A stretch of 64,000 nt of DNA from Clostridium estertheticum (lineage in GTDB: Bacteria; Bacillota; Clostridia; Clostridiales; Clostridiaceae). How positions within the stretch are numbered: the stretch's first letter is position 1; each line of letters starts with the position of its first letter. This document shows, in pieces, positions 41,413 to 48,672 of this stretch. Position numbers and translations under genes: made by a program. The stretch lies in contig NZ_JAAMNH020000001.1 in the NCBI RefSeq assembly GCF_011065935.2, forward strand, positions 5,105,001-5,169,000. The letters are read 5' to 3'. The notes below the pieces were generated by a model. It was not told the DNA's origin. It made no database searches and saw only the letters and a list, made by a program, of their open reading frames with translations.

Positions 41413-41706
41413 TTACATTCCGTCAAAAAACTCAATTGTTTTGCTTTCTGTTGTTAAAGTAACAATAGCTTTTTTGAAGTCAGCTCTTTTTCCAACGTGA
41501 ACTCCAACTCTCTTAGTTTTACCCATGTTTCTTAGAGTTCTTACGTTTTCAACTTTGACTCCGAATACTTCTTCTACTGCTTTTTTAACTTGAGTTTTAT
41601 TGGCATGAATGTCAACTATAAAGGTGTATTTTTTTTCAGCCATTACAGCCATACTTTTTTCTGTAATTACAGGTTTTCTTATAATATCATGGCTAGTTAG
41701 CTTCAT
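41413..41706 (-). CDS. rplW: 50S ribosomal protein L23
   Basis: L23, 97 residues, the docking site for trigger factor and SRP at the tunnel exit. Landmarks are IIRKPVITEKSMAVMAEKKY and NKTQVKKAVEEVFGVKVENV. Its ATG overlaps the rplD stop by one base (TAATG), so translation is coupled. Confidence 0.97.
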   Translation of the reverse strand: MKLTSHDIIRKPVITEKSMAVMAEKKYTFIVDIHANKTQVKKAVEEVFGVKVENVRTLRNMGKTKRVGVHVGKRADFKKAIVTLTTESKTIEFFDGM

Positions 41707-42326
41707 TATATATACACCTCCTCAATTTTAGATACAGCATCCTTTGTAACTATGAATTTTTCATACTTTAATATGTCATAAACATTTAAGTTATTTACTG
41801 GGGATACTTGCACTCCAGGTATGTTTCTTGCTGATTTATAGATGTTTTCATTTGATTTTTCAACAACTATTAGTGTTTTTTTAGCTCCAAAAGCGCTTAA
41901 AATTTCTAACATTGCTTTAGTTTTTGGTGAATCAAAATCTAAACTATCTATAACTATCATTTCATTTTCAGCTACTTTAGCCGATAAAGCTGATTTGAAA
42001 GCAACTCTTCTCATTGACTTTGGTACTGAAACACGGTAATCTCTTGGCTTTGGAGCAAATACTATACCACCATGTATCCATTGTGGCGCTCTAATAGAAC
42101 CTTGTCTTGCTCTACCAGTTCCCTTTTGTCTCCAAGGCTTAATTCCACCGCCTCGAACTTCAGCTCTTGTTTTAGCTGATTGAGTTCCTTGTCTTTTATT
42201 TGCAAGTTGTGCTACTACAACTTGGTGCATAGCATTTGTGTTGATTTCAACTCCAAATATATTTTCATTCAGTTGAATATCTCCAACCTTTTCTGCTTTT
42301 TTGTTAAATAAATCTAATGTAAGCAT
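41706..42326 (-). CDS. rplD: 50S ribosomal protein L4
   Basis: L4, 206 residues, with an extended loop in the exit tunnel (GGGIKPWRQKGTGRARQGSI). In enterobacteria it represses the S10 operon by binding the leader; whether that occurs here is unknown. It lies 24 nt after rplC and overlaps rplW by one base. Confidence 0.97.
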   Translation of the reverse strand: MLTLDLFNKKAEKVGDIQLNENIFGVEINTNAMHQVVVAQLANKRQGTQSAKTRAEVRGGGIKPWRQKGTGRARQGSIRAPQWIHGGIVFAPKPRDYRVSVPKSMRRVAFKSALSAKVAENEMIVIDSLDFDSPKTKAMLEILSAFGAKKTLIVVEKSNENIYKSARNIPGVQVSPVNNLNVYDILKYEKFIVTKDAVSKIEEVYI

Positions 42327-42350
42327 TCTGCATCCTCCTTTCCTTTAAAG

Positions 42351-42980
42351 TTACGCTTTAACAGCATTTCTTATAACAACTGTACCTTTGTTTGGACCTG
42401 GTATACCACCTTTAACTAATATAATGTTCTTATCAGCCATTACTTTAACTATTTCAAGGTTTATTACCGTTGTATTAACATTACCCATGTGACCTGGCAT
42501 ATGTTTGTTTTTAAATGTTTTTGATGGATCGGAAGATGCTCCCATTGATCCAACTGCTCTATGGAATTTAGAACCGTGACTCATTGGTCCTCTTGATGCA
42601 TTCCATCTCTTAATTACACCTTGGAATCCTTTTCCCTTTGAAATTCCTGATACGTCAATTTTATCTCCAGCAGCAAATATATCTGCTTTAAATTCTTGAC
42701 CTACTACATAAGCACTTGTATCTTCCATTCTAAATTCTTTTACGAATCTTTTTAAAGATGTTCCTGCTTTAGTAAATTGTCCTTGCATTGGTTTGTTAAC
42801 TAATTTTTCTCTTATGTCTCCAAAACCAACTTTAATCGCATTATAACCATCATTTTCGATAGTTTTAATTTGAATAACAACACATGGACCTGCTTCAACA
42901 ACTGTTACTGGAACAACTCTTCTATTCTCATCAAATATTTGAGTCATACCAAGTTTTTTACCCATTATTGCTTTTTTCAT
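42351..42980 (-). CDS. rplC: 50S ribosomal protein L3
   Basis: L3, 209 residues, starts 50S assembly. Landmarks are KKLGMTQIFDENRRVVPVTV, SKGKGFQGVIKRWNASRGPM and SDPSKTFKNKHMPGHMGNVN, the conserved loop near the peptidyl-transferase centre. A 119-nt spacer with two hairpins separates it from rpsJ. Confidence 0.97.
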   Translation of the reverse strand: MKKAIMGKKLGMTQIFDENRRVVPVTVVEAGPCVVIQIKTIENDGYNAIKVGFGDIREKLVNKPMQGQFTKAGTSLKRFVKEFRMEDTSAYVVGQEFKADIFAAGDKIDVSGISKGKGFQGVIKRWNASRGPMSHGSKFHRAVGSMGASSDPSKTFKNKHMPGHMGNVNTTVINLEIVKVMADKNIILVKGGIPGPNKGTVVIRNAVKA

Positions 42981-43006
42981 GAAAATACACCTCCTACTTA
43001 TTAGCG

Positions 43007-43051
43007 GACCACAAAAGTGATCATAATAGTTAGTAATAGTTATCTATTACT
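43007..43051 (-). promoter_or_regulatory. two hairpins in the rpsJ-rplC spacer
   Basis: In transcription order AGTAATAG(ATAA)CTATTACT, a perfect 8-bp stem (43032-43051), is followed by GATCAC(TTTT)GTGGTC (43007-43022, one G-U pair). The second ends 27 nt before the rplC start codon. Upstream in the same spacer ATAAGCGTA occurs twice. The arrangement suggests structured RNA, perhaps for control or processing; I do not recognise a family. Confidence 0.45.
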
Positions 43052-43099
43052 TGCGCACAGTGAATTACACTTATACGCTTATCGCACTTGTATGTACGC

Positions 43100-43408
43100 T
43101 TATAGTTTTATTTCGATATCAACACCGGCTGGCAAGTCGAGTCTCATTAGAGCATCAACGGTTTTAGGTGATGGACTAATTATGTCTATTAGTCTTTTAT
43201 GAGTTCTTATTTCAAATTGCTCTCTTGAATCTTTGTATTTGTGTGGAGCTCTTAATACTGTAATGACATCTTTTTCTGTAGGTAGTGGTACTGGACCAGC
43301 TACTTTAGCTCCTGTACTTTTTGCTGTCTGAACAATTTTCTCAGCTGATTGATCTAAGATATTGTGATCAAAAGCCTTTAATCTGATTCTAATTTTTTGT
43401 TTAATCAT
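43100..43408 (-). CDS. rpsJ: 30S ribosomal protein S10
   Basis: S10 (NusE), 102 residues, acts in the ribosome and in antitermination with NusB. Landmarks are KQKIRIRLKAFDHNILDQSA and GPVPLPTEKDVITVLRAPHK. ATG at 43408 follows GGAGGGAATATTA; the open frame upstream is the operon leader and is not expected to be translated. It is the first gene of the S10 operon. Confidence 0.97.
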   Translation of the reverse strand: MIKQKIRIRLKAFDHNILDQSAEKIVQTAKSTGAKVAGPVPLPTEKDVITVLRAPHKYKDSREQFEIRTHKRLIDIISPSPKTVDALMRLDLPAGVDIEIKL

Positions 43409-43614
43409 TAATATTCCCTCCTTTTCATCGCACGCTCTACTTCTTACGTGCAACAGCGGATGTTCTGTAAACTGTTCCGGGTGTTGCATGCAAAAAAATG
43501 CATGGAACAATCACAGGAACCCCGTCGCCCGATTCAAGATCAGGACATGCTCGGTGAAGAATAACCCGGAAGTCCGGCAACCTCTTACCTCATCGCTGTT
43601 ACCACAATACAACC
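43409..43614 (-). promoter_or_regulatory. long structured leader of the S10 operon
   Basis: About 205 nt lie between the predicted start of transcription and the rpsJ ATG, much more than a simple 5' UTR. The minus strand holds GTTCC...GGAAC closing an inner CATGCA/TGCATG hairpin with a T7 loop (43474-43508), and CCGGA/TCCGG (43566-43577). The stretch is GC-richer than its surroundings. A ribosomal-protein-binding leader is the natural reading; the protein is not known to me. Confidence 0.55.
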
Positions 43615-43619
43615 TCATA

Positions 43620-43648
43620 AGTATACAACATAATATTTGCTTTGACAA
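43620..43648 (-). promoter_or_regulatory. sigma-A promoter of the S10 operon
   Basis: On the minus strand TTGTCA (43643-43648) and TATACT (43620-43625) are separated by 17 bases, in the spacer just after the tuf1 terminator. It should drive rpsJ through the spc and alpha operons, about 16 kb without another clear promoter. Confidence 0.85.
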
Positions 43649-43727
43649 GTATTTTTTCACTATTATTTTATAATTTTTACTTTGGTAATTTCTATTTATA
43701 TTTATACATGTATTTTATGGTATTTAA

Positions 43728-43775
43728 AAGGAGAAGAGCGTCCTCTTCTCCTTAATAATAAAAGCTTTTATTATT
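43728..43775 (-). terminator. terminator of the str operon (after tuf1), two hairpins
   Basis: In transcription order a perfect 22-base palindrome AATAATAAAAGC/TTTTATTATT (43754-43775) is followed by AAGGAGAAGAG and CTCTTCTCCTT, a perfect 11-bp stem with a 4-base loop (43728-43753) and then TTTAAAT. Together they should end the fusA-tuf1 transcript, 42 nt after tuf1. Confidence 0.8.
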
Positions 43776-43817
43776 ATAGATCTTCATCAATTGATGTTTA
43801 TAAATATTTTGAAATTA

Positions 43818-45011
43818 CTATTTAACTATTGAAGTAACAACGCCTGAACCTACTGTTCTTCCGCCTTCTCTTATAGCAAATCTTAATCCTTCATCCATTG
43901 CTACTTGAGTTATTAATTCAACGTTCATGTCAATGTGGTCTCCTGGCATTACCATTTCCATTCCGTCTGGTAATTTGATTGATCCAGTTACATCAGTTGT
44001 TCTAAAGTAAAATTGTGGTCTGTATCCGTCGAAGAATGGAGTATGTCTTCCGCCTTCTTCTTTTTTAAGTACATATACTTGACCTACAAATTTATCATGT
44101 GGGTGTATTGAACCTGGTTTTGAAAGTACTTGACCTCTTTGAATGTCAGTTCTTTGTACTCCTCTTAATAATGCTCCGATGTTGTCTCCTGCCATTGCTT
44201 GGTCTAGAAGCTTTCTAAACATCTCAACTCCAGTACATACAACTTTTCTTTTATCTTCGCTGAGTCCAACGATTTCTACTTCTTCTCCAACTTTAAGTAT
44301 CCCAGTTTCAACTCTTCCTGTAGCAACTGTTCCTCTACCTGTGATTGTGAATACGTCCTCTACTGGCATTAAGAATGGTTTATCTGTTAATCTTGTTGGT
44401 GTTGGAATGTAAGTATCAACAGCTTCCATTAATTCCATTATGCATTTTGACGCTTCTTCGTCTGTTGCATTTTCTAATGCTTTTAAAGCTGATCCTGTTA
44501 TGATTGGAATATCATCACCTGGGAAGTCATACTCACTTAATAATTCTCTAACTTCCATTTCAACTAATTCTAATAATTCTGGATCATCTACCATATCTGC
44601 TTTGTTTAAGAATACTACTATATATCCTACTCCAACTCTGCTTGCTAATAGTATATGCTCTCTTGTTTGAGGCATTGGACCATCTGCTGCACTAACTACT
44701 AGGATTGCTCCATCCATTTGTGCTGCTCCTGTGATCATGTTCTTTACATAATCTGCATGTCCTGGGCAATCAACGTGTGCATAATGTCTATTTTCTGTTT
44801 CATACTCAACATGTGCAGTGTTAATTGTAATTCCTCTTTCTCTTTCCTCTGGTGCCTTGTCAATTTGGTCAAACCTAGATGCTTGTGCTAAACCTTTAGT
44901 TGCAAGTACAGCAGTTATTGCAGCTGTTAATGTTGTCTTGCCGTGATCTACATGTCCTATTGTTCCAATATTTACGTGTGGTTTAGTTCTTTCAAACTTT
45001 GCTTTTGCCAT
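43818..45011 (-). CDS. tuf: elongation factor Tu (first copy)
   Basis: EF-Tu delivers aminoacyl-tRNA to the ribosome. The 397-residue protein has the G1 motif GHVDHGKT, G3 DCPGHADYVKNMITG, G4 NKADMVDD and domains 2-3 ending in GRTVGSGVVTSIVK. It differs from the second copy (59834-61027) at only seven residues that I can count. It lies in the str operon 46 nt after fusA, with an AGGAGG site. Two tuf genes are common in clostridia and are kept alike by gene conversion. Confidence 0.98.
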   Translation of the reverse strand: MAKAKFERTKPHVNIGTIGHVDHGKTTLTAAITAVLATKGLAQASRFDQIDKAPEERERGITINTAHVEYETENRHYAHVDCPGHADYVKNMITGAAQMDGAILVVSAADGPMPQTREHILLASRVGVGYIVVFLNKADMVDDPELLELVEMEVRELLSEYDFPGDDIPIITGSALKALENATDEEASKCIMELMEAVDTYIPTPTRLTDKPFLMPVEDVFTITGRGTVATGRVETGILKVGEEVEIVGLSEDKRKVVCTGVEMFRKLLDQAMAGDNIGALLRGVQRTDIQRGQVLSKPGSIHPHDKFVGQVYVLKKEEGGRHTPFFDGYRPQFYFRTTDVTGSIKLPDGMEMVMPGDHIDMNVELITQVAMDEGLRFAIREGGRTVGSGVVTSIVK

Positions 45012-45057
45012 TTTGTATTCCTCCTTATATTTGCATATTATCTTATATTTTTAATTA

Positions 45058-47121
45058 TTATTTAACACCTATAACTTGCTCTTGAATACTCTTTGGAACT
45101 GCTTCGTATGCAGCAAATTCCATACTGTATACTCCTCTACCTTGAGTTCTTGATCTAAGTGTTGTAGAATATCCAAACATTTCTGATAATGGAACCATTG
45201 CTCTAATTACTTGAGCGCCTGATTGAGCTTCCATTCCTTCTATTCTACCTCTTCTTGAGTTAAGGTCTCCCATAACGTCTCCCATGTACTCTTCTGGTAC
45301 TGTTACTTCAACTTTCATTATTGGTTCAAGCAGTACTGGGTCTGCTTTTGCCATAGCGTTTTTGAATGCCATAGAACCAGCAACCTTAAATGCCATTTCA
45401 TTTGAGTCAACATCATGGTATGACCCATCAACTACTTTAACTTTAAAGTTAAGAACTGGGTATCCACCAAGAATACCATTTTTTGATGCTTCTTTAATTC
45501 CGTTCTCAATTGGTCCTATAAATTCTTTTGGAATAGATCCACCAACCGTAGCATTTTCAAAAGAATAAGGTTCAGTAGTTGGTATTAATTCTATCCAACA
45601 ATGGCCGTATTGTCCACGTCCACCGGATTGTTTAATATATTTACCTTCTGCTTTAACTTCTTTACGTATTGTTTCTTTATATGCAACTTGTGGCTTACCT
45701 ACATTACATTCAACTTTAAATTCTCTTGTTAATCTATCAACAATAATTTCAAGATGAAGCTCACCCATACCAGCAATTATTGTTTGACCTGTTTCTTGAT
45801 CAGTATAAGTTTTAAAAGTTGGATCTTCTTCAGAAAGCTTTGCAAGAGACATACCCATTCTTTCTTGACCAGTTTTTGTTTTTGGCTCAATAGCTACAGA
45901 AATAACTGGCTCTGGGAATTCCATAAGTTCTAGTAATATTGGATGATCTTCATCACATAGTGTTTCTCCAGTAGTTGTATTTTTAAGTCCAATTATTGCA
46001 CCTAGTTCTCCTGAACGTAATTCTTCAACTTCTTCTCTGTGATTAGCATGCATTTTAACTAGTCTACCAATTCTTTCTTTTTTACCTTTGTTAGCATTTA
46101 ATACATATGTACCAGTCTTCATTACGCCTGAGTAAACTCTTGCAAAACAAAGTCTTCCAACAAAAGGATCTGTAGCTATTTTGAATGCTAATGCTGCCAT
46201 TGGATCTTCATCATTTGGGTGTCTTTCTATTTCTGTCCCATCATCAACATCCTGCCCTTTAATAGCTGGTATGTCAAGTGGTGACGGCATATAATCTATA
46301 ACCGCATCTATCATCATTTGAACACCTTTATTTTTGTACGAAGACCCACAAATTACAGGTACTATTTCATTATTAATTACACCTTTTCGAAGTGTAGTTT
46401 TTAATTCTTCTTCACTTATTTCATTACCATCAAGATACTTCATCATAAGGTCTTCATCTAATTCAGCAATTGCTTCAACCATAGCTGCTCTATATTCTTG
46501 TGTTAATTCCTTCATATCTTCTGGAATTTCTACTTCTTGTATTTCTTTTCCTAAATCATCTTTATAAACTTCTGCAACATTTCTAATTAAATCTATAATA
46601 CCTAGGAATTCATCTTCTTTTCCTATTGGAAGTTGAATAGGAACTGCATTAGCCTGAAGCCTATCTCTCATCATTCCTACAACTCTATAGAAATCTGCAC
46701 CCATTATATCCATTTTATTAACGTATGCCATTCTTGGAACTTTATACTTAGTAGCTTGCCTCCACACTGTCTCAGATTGTGGTTCAACTCCACCTTTTGC
46801 ACAGAATACGGAAACTGCTCCATCAAGAACTCTTAAAGATCTTTCAACTTCAACTGTAAAATCTACGTGCCCTGGTGTATCAATAATATTTATATTATGA
46901 CCCTTCCAAAAACAAGTTGTAGCAGCAGATGTTATTGTTATTCCTCTTTCTTGCTCTTGAACCATCCAATCCATGGTAGCTCCACCATCATGAACTTCAC
47001 CAATCTTGTGTGTTTTTCCTGTATAGAATAATATACGCTCAGTTGTTGTTGTTTTACCAGCATCAATATGAGCCATAATACCTATATTACGATATTTATC
47101 TAAAGAATATTCTCTACCCAC
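45058..47121 (-). CDS. fusA: elongation factor G
   Basis: EF-G catalyses translocation and, with RRF, ribosome recycling. The 687-residue protein has GIMAHIDAGKTTTTERILFY (G1), DTPGHVDFTVEVERSLRVLD (G3) and NKMDIMGADF (G4), then domains II-V, ending with the domain V segment GRGVYSMEFAAYEAVPKSIQ. It lies between rpsG (75 nt, with a hairpin) and tuf1. Confidence 0.98.
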   Translation of the reverse strand: MGREYSLDKYRNIGIMAHIDAGKTTTTERILFYTGKTHKIGEVHDGGATMDWMVQEQERGITITSAATTCFWKGHNINIIDTPGHVDFTVEVERSLRVLDGAVSVFCAKGGVEPQSETVWRQATKYKVPRMAYVNKMDIMGADFYRVVGMMRDRLQANAVPIQLPIGKEDEFLGIIDLIRNVAEVYKDDLGKEIQEVEIPEDMKELTQEYRAAMVEAIAELDEDLMMKYLDGNEISEEELKTTLRKGVINNEIVPVICGSSYKNKGVQMMIDAVIDYMPSPLDIPAIKGQDVDDGTEIERHPNDEDPMAALAFKIATDPFVGRLCFARVYSGVMKTGTYVLNANKGKKERIGRLVKMHANHREEVEELRSGELGAIIGLKNTTTGETLCDEDHPILLELMEFPEPVISVAIEPKTKTGQERMGMSLAKLSEEDPTFKTYTDQETGQTIIAGMGELHLEIIVDRLTREFKVECNVGKPQVAYKETIRKEVKAEGKYIKQSGGRGQYGHCWIELIPTTEPYSFENATVGGSIPKEFIGPIENGIKEASKNGILGGYPVLNFKVKVVDGSYHDVDSNEMAFKVAGSMAFKNAMAKADPVLLEPIMKVEVTVPEEYMGDVMGDLNSRRGRIEGMEAQSGAQVIRAMVPLSEMFGYSTTLRSRTQGRGVYSMEFAAYEAVPKSIQEQVIGVK

Positions 47122-47161
47122 TTATTTGTTCCTCCTCTCAACCAGTGATTTTAAATTTGAC

Positions 47162-47192
47162 AAAACTGTCTTGGCAAAGCCAAAACAGTTTT
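47162..47192 (-). terminator. hairpin in the rpsG-fusA spacer
   Basis: AAAACTGT-C-TTGGC pairs with GCCAA-A-ACAGTTTT around an AAA loop (13 pairs, one mismatch), starting 4 nt after the rpsG stop. On the minus strand it is followed by GTCAAATTT, not a good U-tract. A weak terminator or an RNA stabiliser/processing site are possible. Confidence 0.5.
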
Positions 47193-47196
47193 GATA

Positions 47197-47667
47197 TTAA
47201 TATCTGTAATGAGCAAAAGCCTTGTTAGCTTCAGCCATTTTATGTGTATCTTCTCTTTTCTTAACTGCTGCTCCAGTATTGTTTGAAGCTTCGATTAATT
47301 CGTTAGCAAGTTTTTCTCTTGCATACTTCTCGCCTCTTTTATCTGTAGCAATAAGTAACCATCTTAATCCCAATGTTTGTCTTCTCTCAGGTCTAACTTC
47401 GATAGGTACTTGATAATTAGCTCCACCTATTCTTCTAGCTTTTACTTCGAGTAATGGCATAATGTTAGTTAATGCCGTTTCAAACACCTCTAATGGATCT
47501 TTACCTGTTTTTTCTTTAATTATGTCAAAAGCCTCATAGCATATTTTTTGTGCTACTCCTCTTTTTCCATCTTCCATTACATTGTTTATTAACTTTGTAA
47601 CGACTTTGCTATTGTACATAGGATCTGGTAAAACATCTCTTTTCGCAATATATCCTTTTCTTGGCAC
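47197..47667 (-). CDS. rpsG: 30S ribosomal protein S7
   Basis: S7, 156 residues, organises the 30S head and lines the E site. Landmarks are PRKGYIAKRDVLPDPMYNSK, VEVRPERRQTLGLRWLLIAT and KREDTHKMAEANKAFAHYRY. A 144-nt spacer separates it from rpsL; in E. coli the equivalent spacer binds S7 for autoregulation. Confidence 0.97.
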   Translation of the reverse strand: MPRKGYIAKRDVLPDPMYNSKVVTKLINNVMEDGKRGVAQKICYEAFDIIKEKTGKDPLEVFETALTNIMPLLEVKARRIGGANYQVPIEVRPERRQTLGLRWLLIATDKRGEKYAREKLANELIEASNNTGAAVKKREDTHKMAEANKAFAHYRY

Positions 47668-47811
47668 TTTTCTTCCCTCCTTAACAATTTAAATTAGCTC
47701 ATAGGTACTCAGTATCTCTACCGCAAAGCGCTCTGTACTTCGCAAATGTATGTAAATATATTAATTATCATATATATAAATGCTGAAGACATTGCACCCC
47801 AACTCAAAACA

Positions 47812-48192
47812 TTATTTCTTTTGTTTTGGTCTTTTAGTCCCGTATTTAGATCTACTTTGTAGTCTGCCCGCAACTCCAGCTGAATCCAATGTCCCTCTGA
47901 TGATGTGATATCTAACTCCTGGTAAATCTTTAACTTTTCCACCTCTTATAAGTACAACACTATGCTCTTGTAAGTTGTGGCCTACACCTGGTATATAAGC
48001 AGTAACTTCGTATCCGTTTGTAAGTCTAACTCTTGCTACTTTTCTTAATGCAGAGTTTGGTTTTTTAGGTGTTGTTGTTTTAACTACTGTACAAACGCCT
48101 CTTTTTTGTGGACACTCTTTTAATGCTGGTGAAGCTGACTTTGTTATTAATGTCTTTCTGCCTTTTCTTACTAATTGGTTAATAGTTGGCAT
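47812..48192 (-). CDS. rpsL: 30S ribosomal protein S12
   Basis: S12, 126 residues, monitors decoding. Landmarks are MPTINQLVRKGRKTLITKSA, TTTPKKPNSALRKVARVRLT and HNLQEHSVVLIRGGKVKDLP. The streptomycin-resistance positions (the Lys in PKKPNS and the Lys in GKVKDLP) are wild type. Confidence 0.97.
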   Translation of the reverse strand: MPTINQLVRKGRKTLITKSASPALKECPQKRGVCTVVKTTTPKKPNSALRKVARVRLTNGYEVTAYIPGVGHNLQEHSVVLIRGGKVKDLPGVRYHIIRGTLDSAGVAGRLQSRSKYGTKRPKQKK

Positions 48193-48243
48193 GTTTTCAC
48201 CTCCTTATTTTTATAAGCTCATGTTCATTTATATCAATGCACT

Positions 48244-48268
48244 GTAACATAACTAAAAGTTATGTTAC
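48244..48268 (-). promoter_or_regulatory. perfect hairpin upstream of rpsL
   Basis: GTAACATAACT and its exact complement flank a 3-base loop, 51 nt upstream of the rpsL start, in the spacer after the L7Ae-like gene. There is no U-tract, so it is more likely an RNA-stability or regulatory structure than a terminator. Confidence 0.45.
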
Positions 48269-48290
48269 CGCATGGATATATCTATATTAT

Positions 48291-48551
48291 TTAGTTACTG
48301 GCATTAATTTGATCTTCTAGAAGCAATGCTGTTGCTGATGCAACATCTATGTCACAAAGATTCCCTAGTTCTTTCATTGTGTCTACAAATATTATTTGCA
48401 AGGAATTAACTTTGGCTAGTTTTAAAATAGGATCAGTAATATTAACATCCGCATCTTTGGCTATATATAAAACTGTGCCCTGATTATTCTTTAACGCTTT
48501 TAGGGTTTGTTTAATTCCAACGACCTTCTGACCTACAAGTTTACCTACCAT
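48291..48551 (-). CDS. L7Ae-like kink-turn RNA-binding protein (YbxF family)
   Basis: An 86-residue member of the L7Ae/L30e/S12e family found between rpoC and rpsL in Firmicutes; Bacillus YbxF binds kink-turn RNA. Landmarks are VVGIKQTLKALKNNQGTVLY, IAKDADVNITDPILKLAK and the Ala/Leu-rich end CDIDVASATALLLE. It follows a strong promoter at 48633-48661, so it is the first gene of the str operon here. Function in the ribosome is unproven. Confidence 0.9.
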   Translation of the reverse strand: MVGKLVGQKVVGIKQTLKALKNNQGTVLYIAKDADVNITDPILKLAKVNSLQIIFVDTMKELGNLCDIDVASATALLLEDQINASN

Positions 48552-48632
48552 GTCTATCCCCCCTCATAATTTAAATCGCAAGATTTATCTAATTGTGATA
48601 TATCTACCCGATTAAAGTCACACACAAGGTGT

Positions 48633-48661
48633 ATTTTATCATTTTACCGTCACCCTGTCAA
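48633..48661 (-). promoter_or_regulatory. sigma-A promoter of the str operon
   Basis: On the minus strand TTGACA (48656-48661) and TAAAAT (48633-48638) are separated by 17 bases, just after the rpoC stop codon. It should drive the L7Ae-like gene, rpsL, rpsG, fusA and tuf1. No terminator separates it from rpoC, so rpoBC read-through may add to it. Confidence 0.88.
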
Positions 48662-48672
48662 CTAGTTATAGC

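Noticed and set aside
43409..43510. N-terminally extended S10 beginning at 43510
   Set aside because: The extension is the structured leader read as protein. Family length (102 residues) and the GGAGGG site support ATG 43408.
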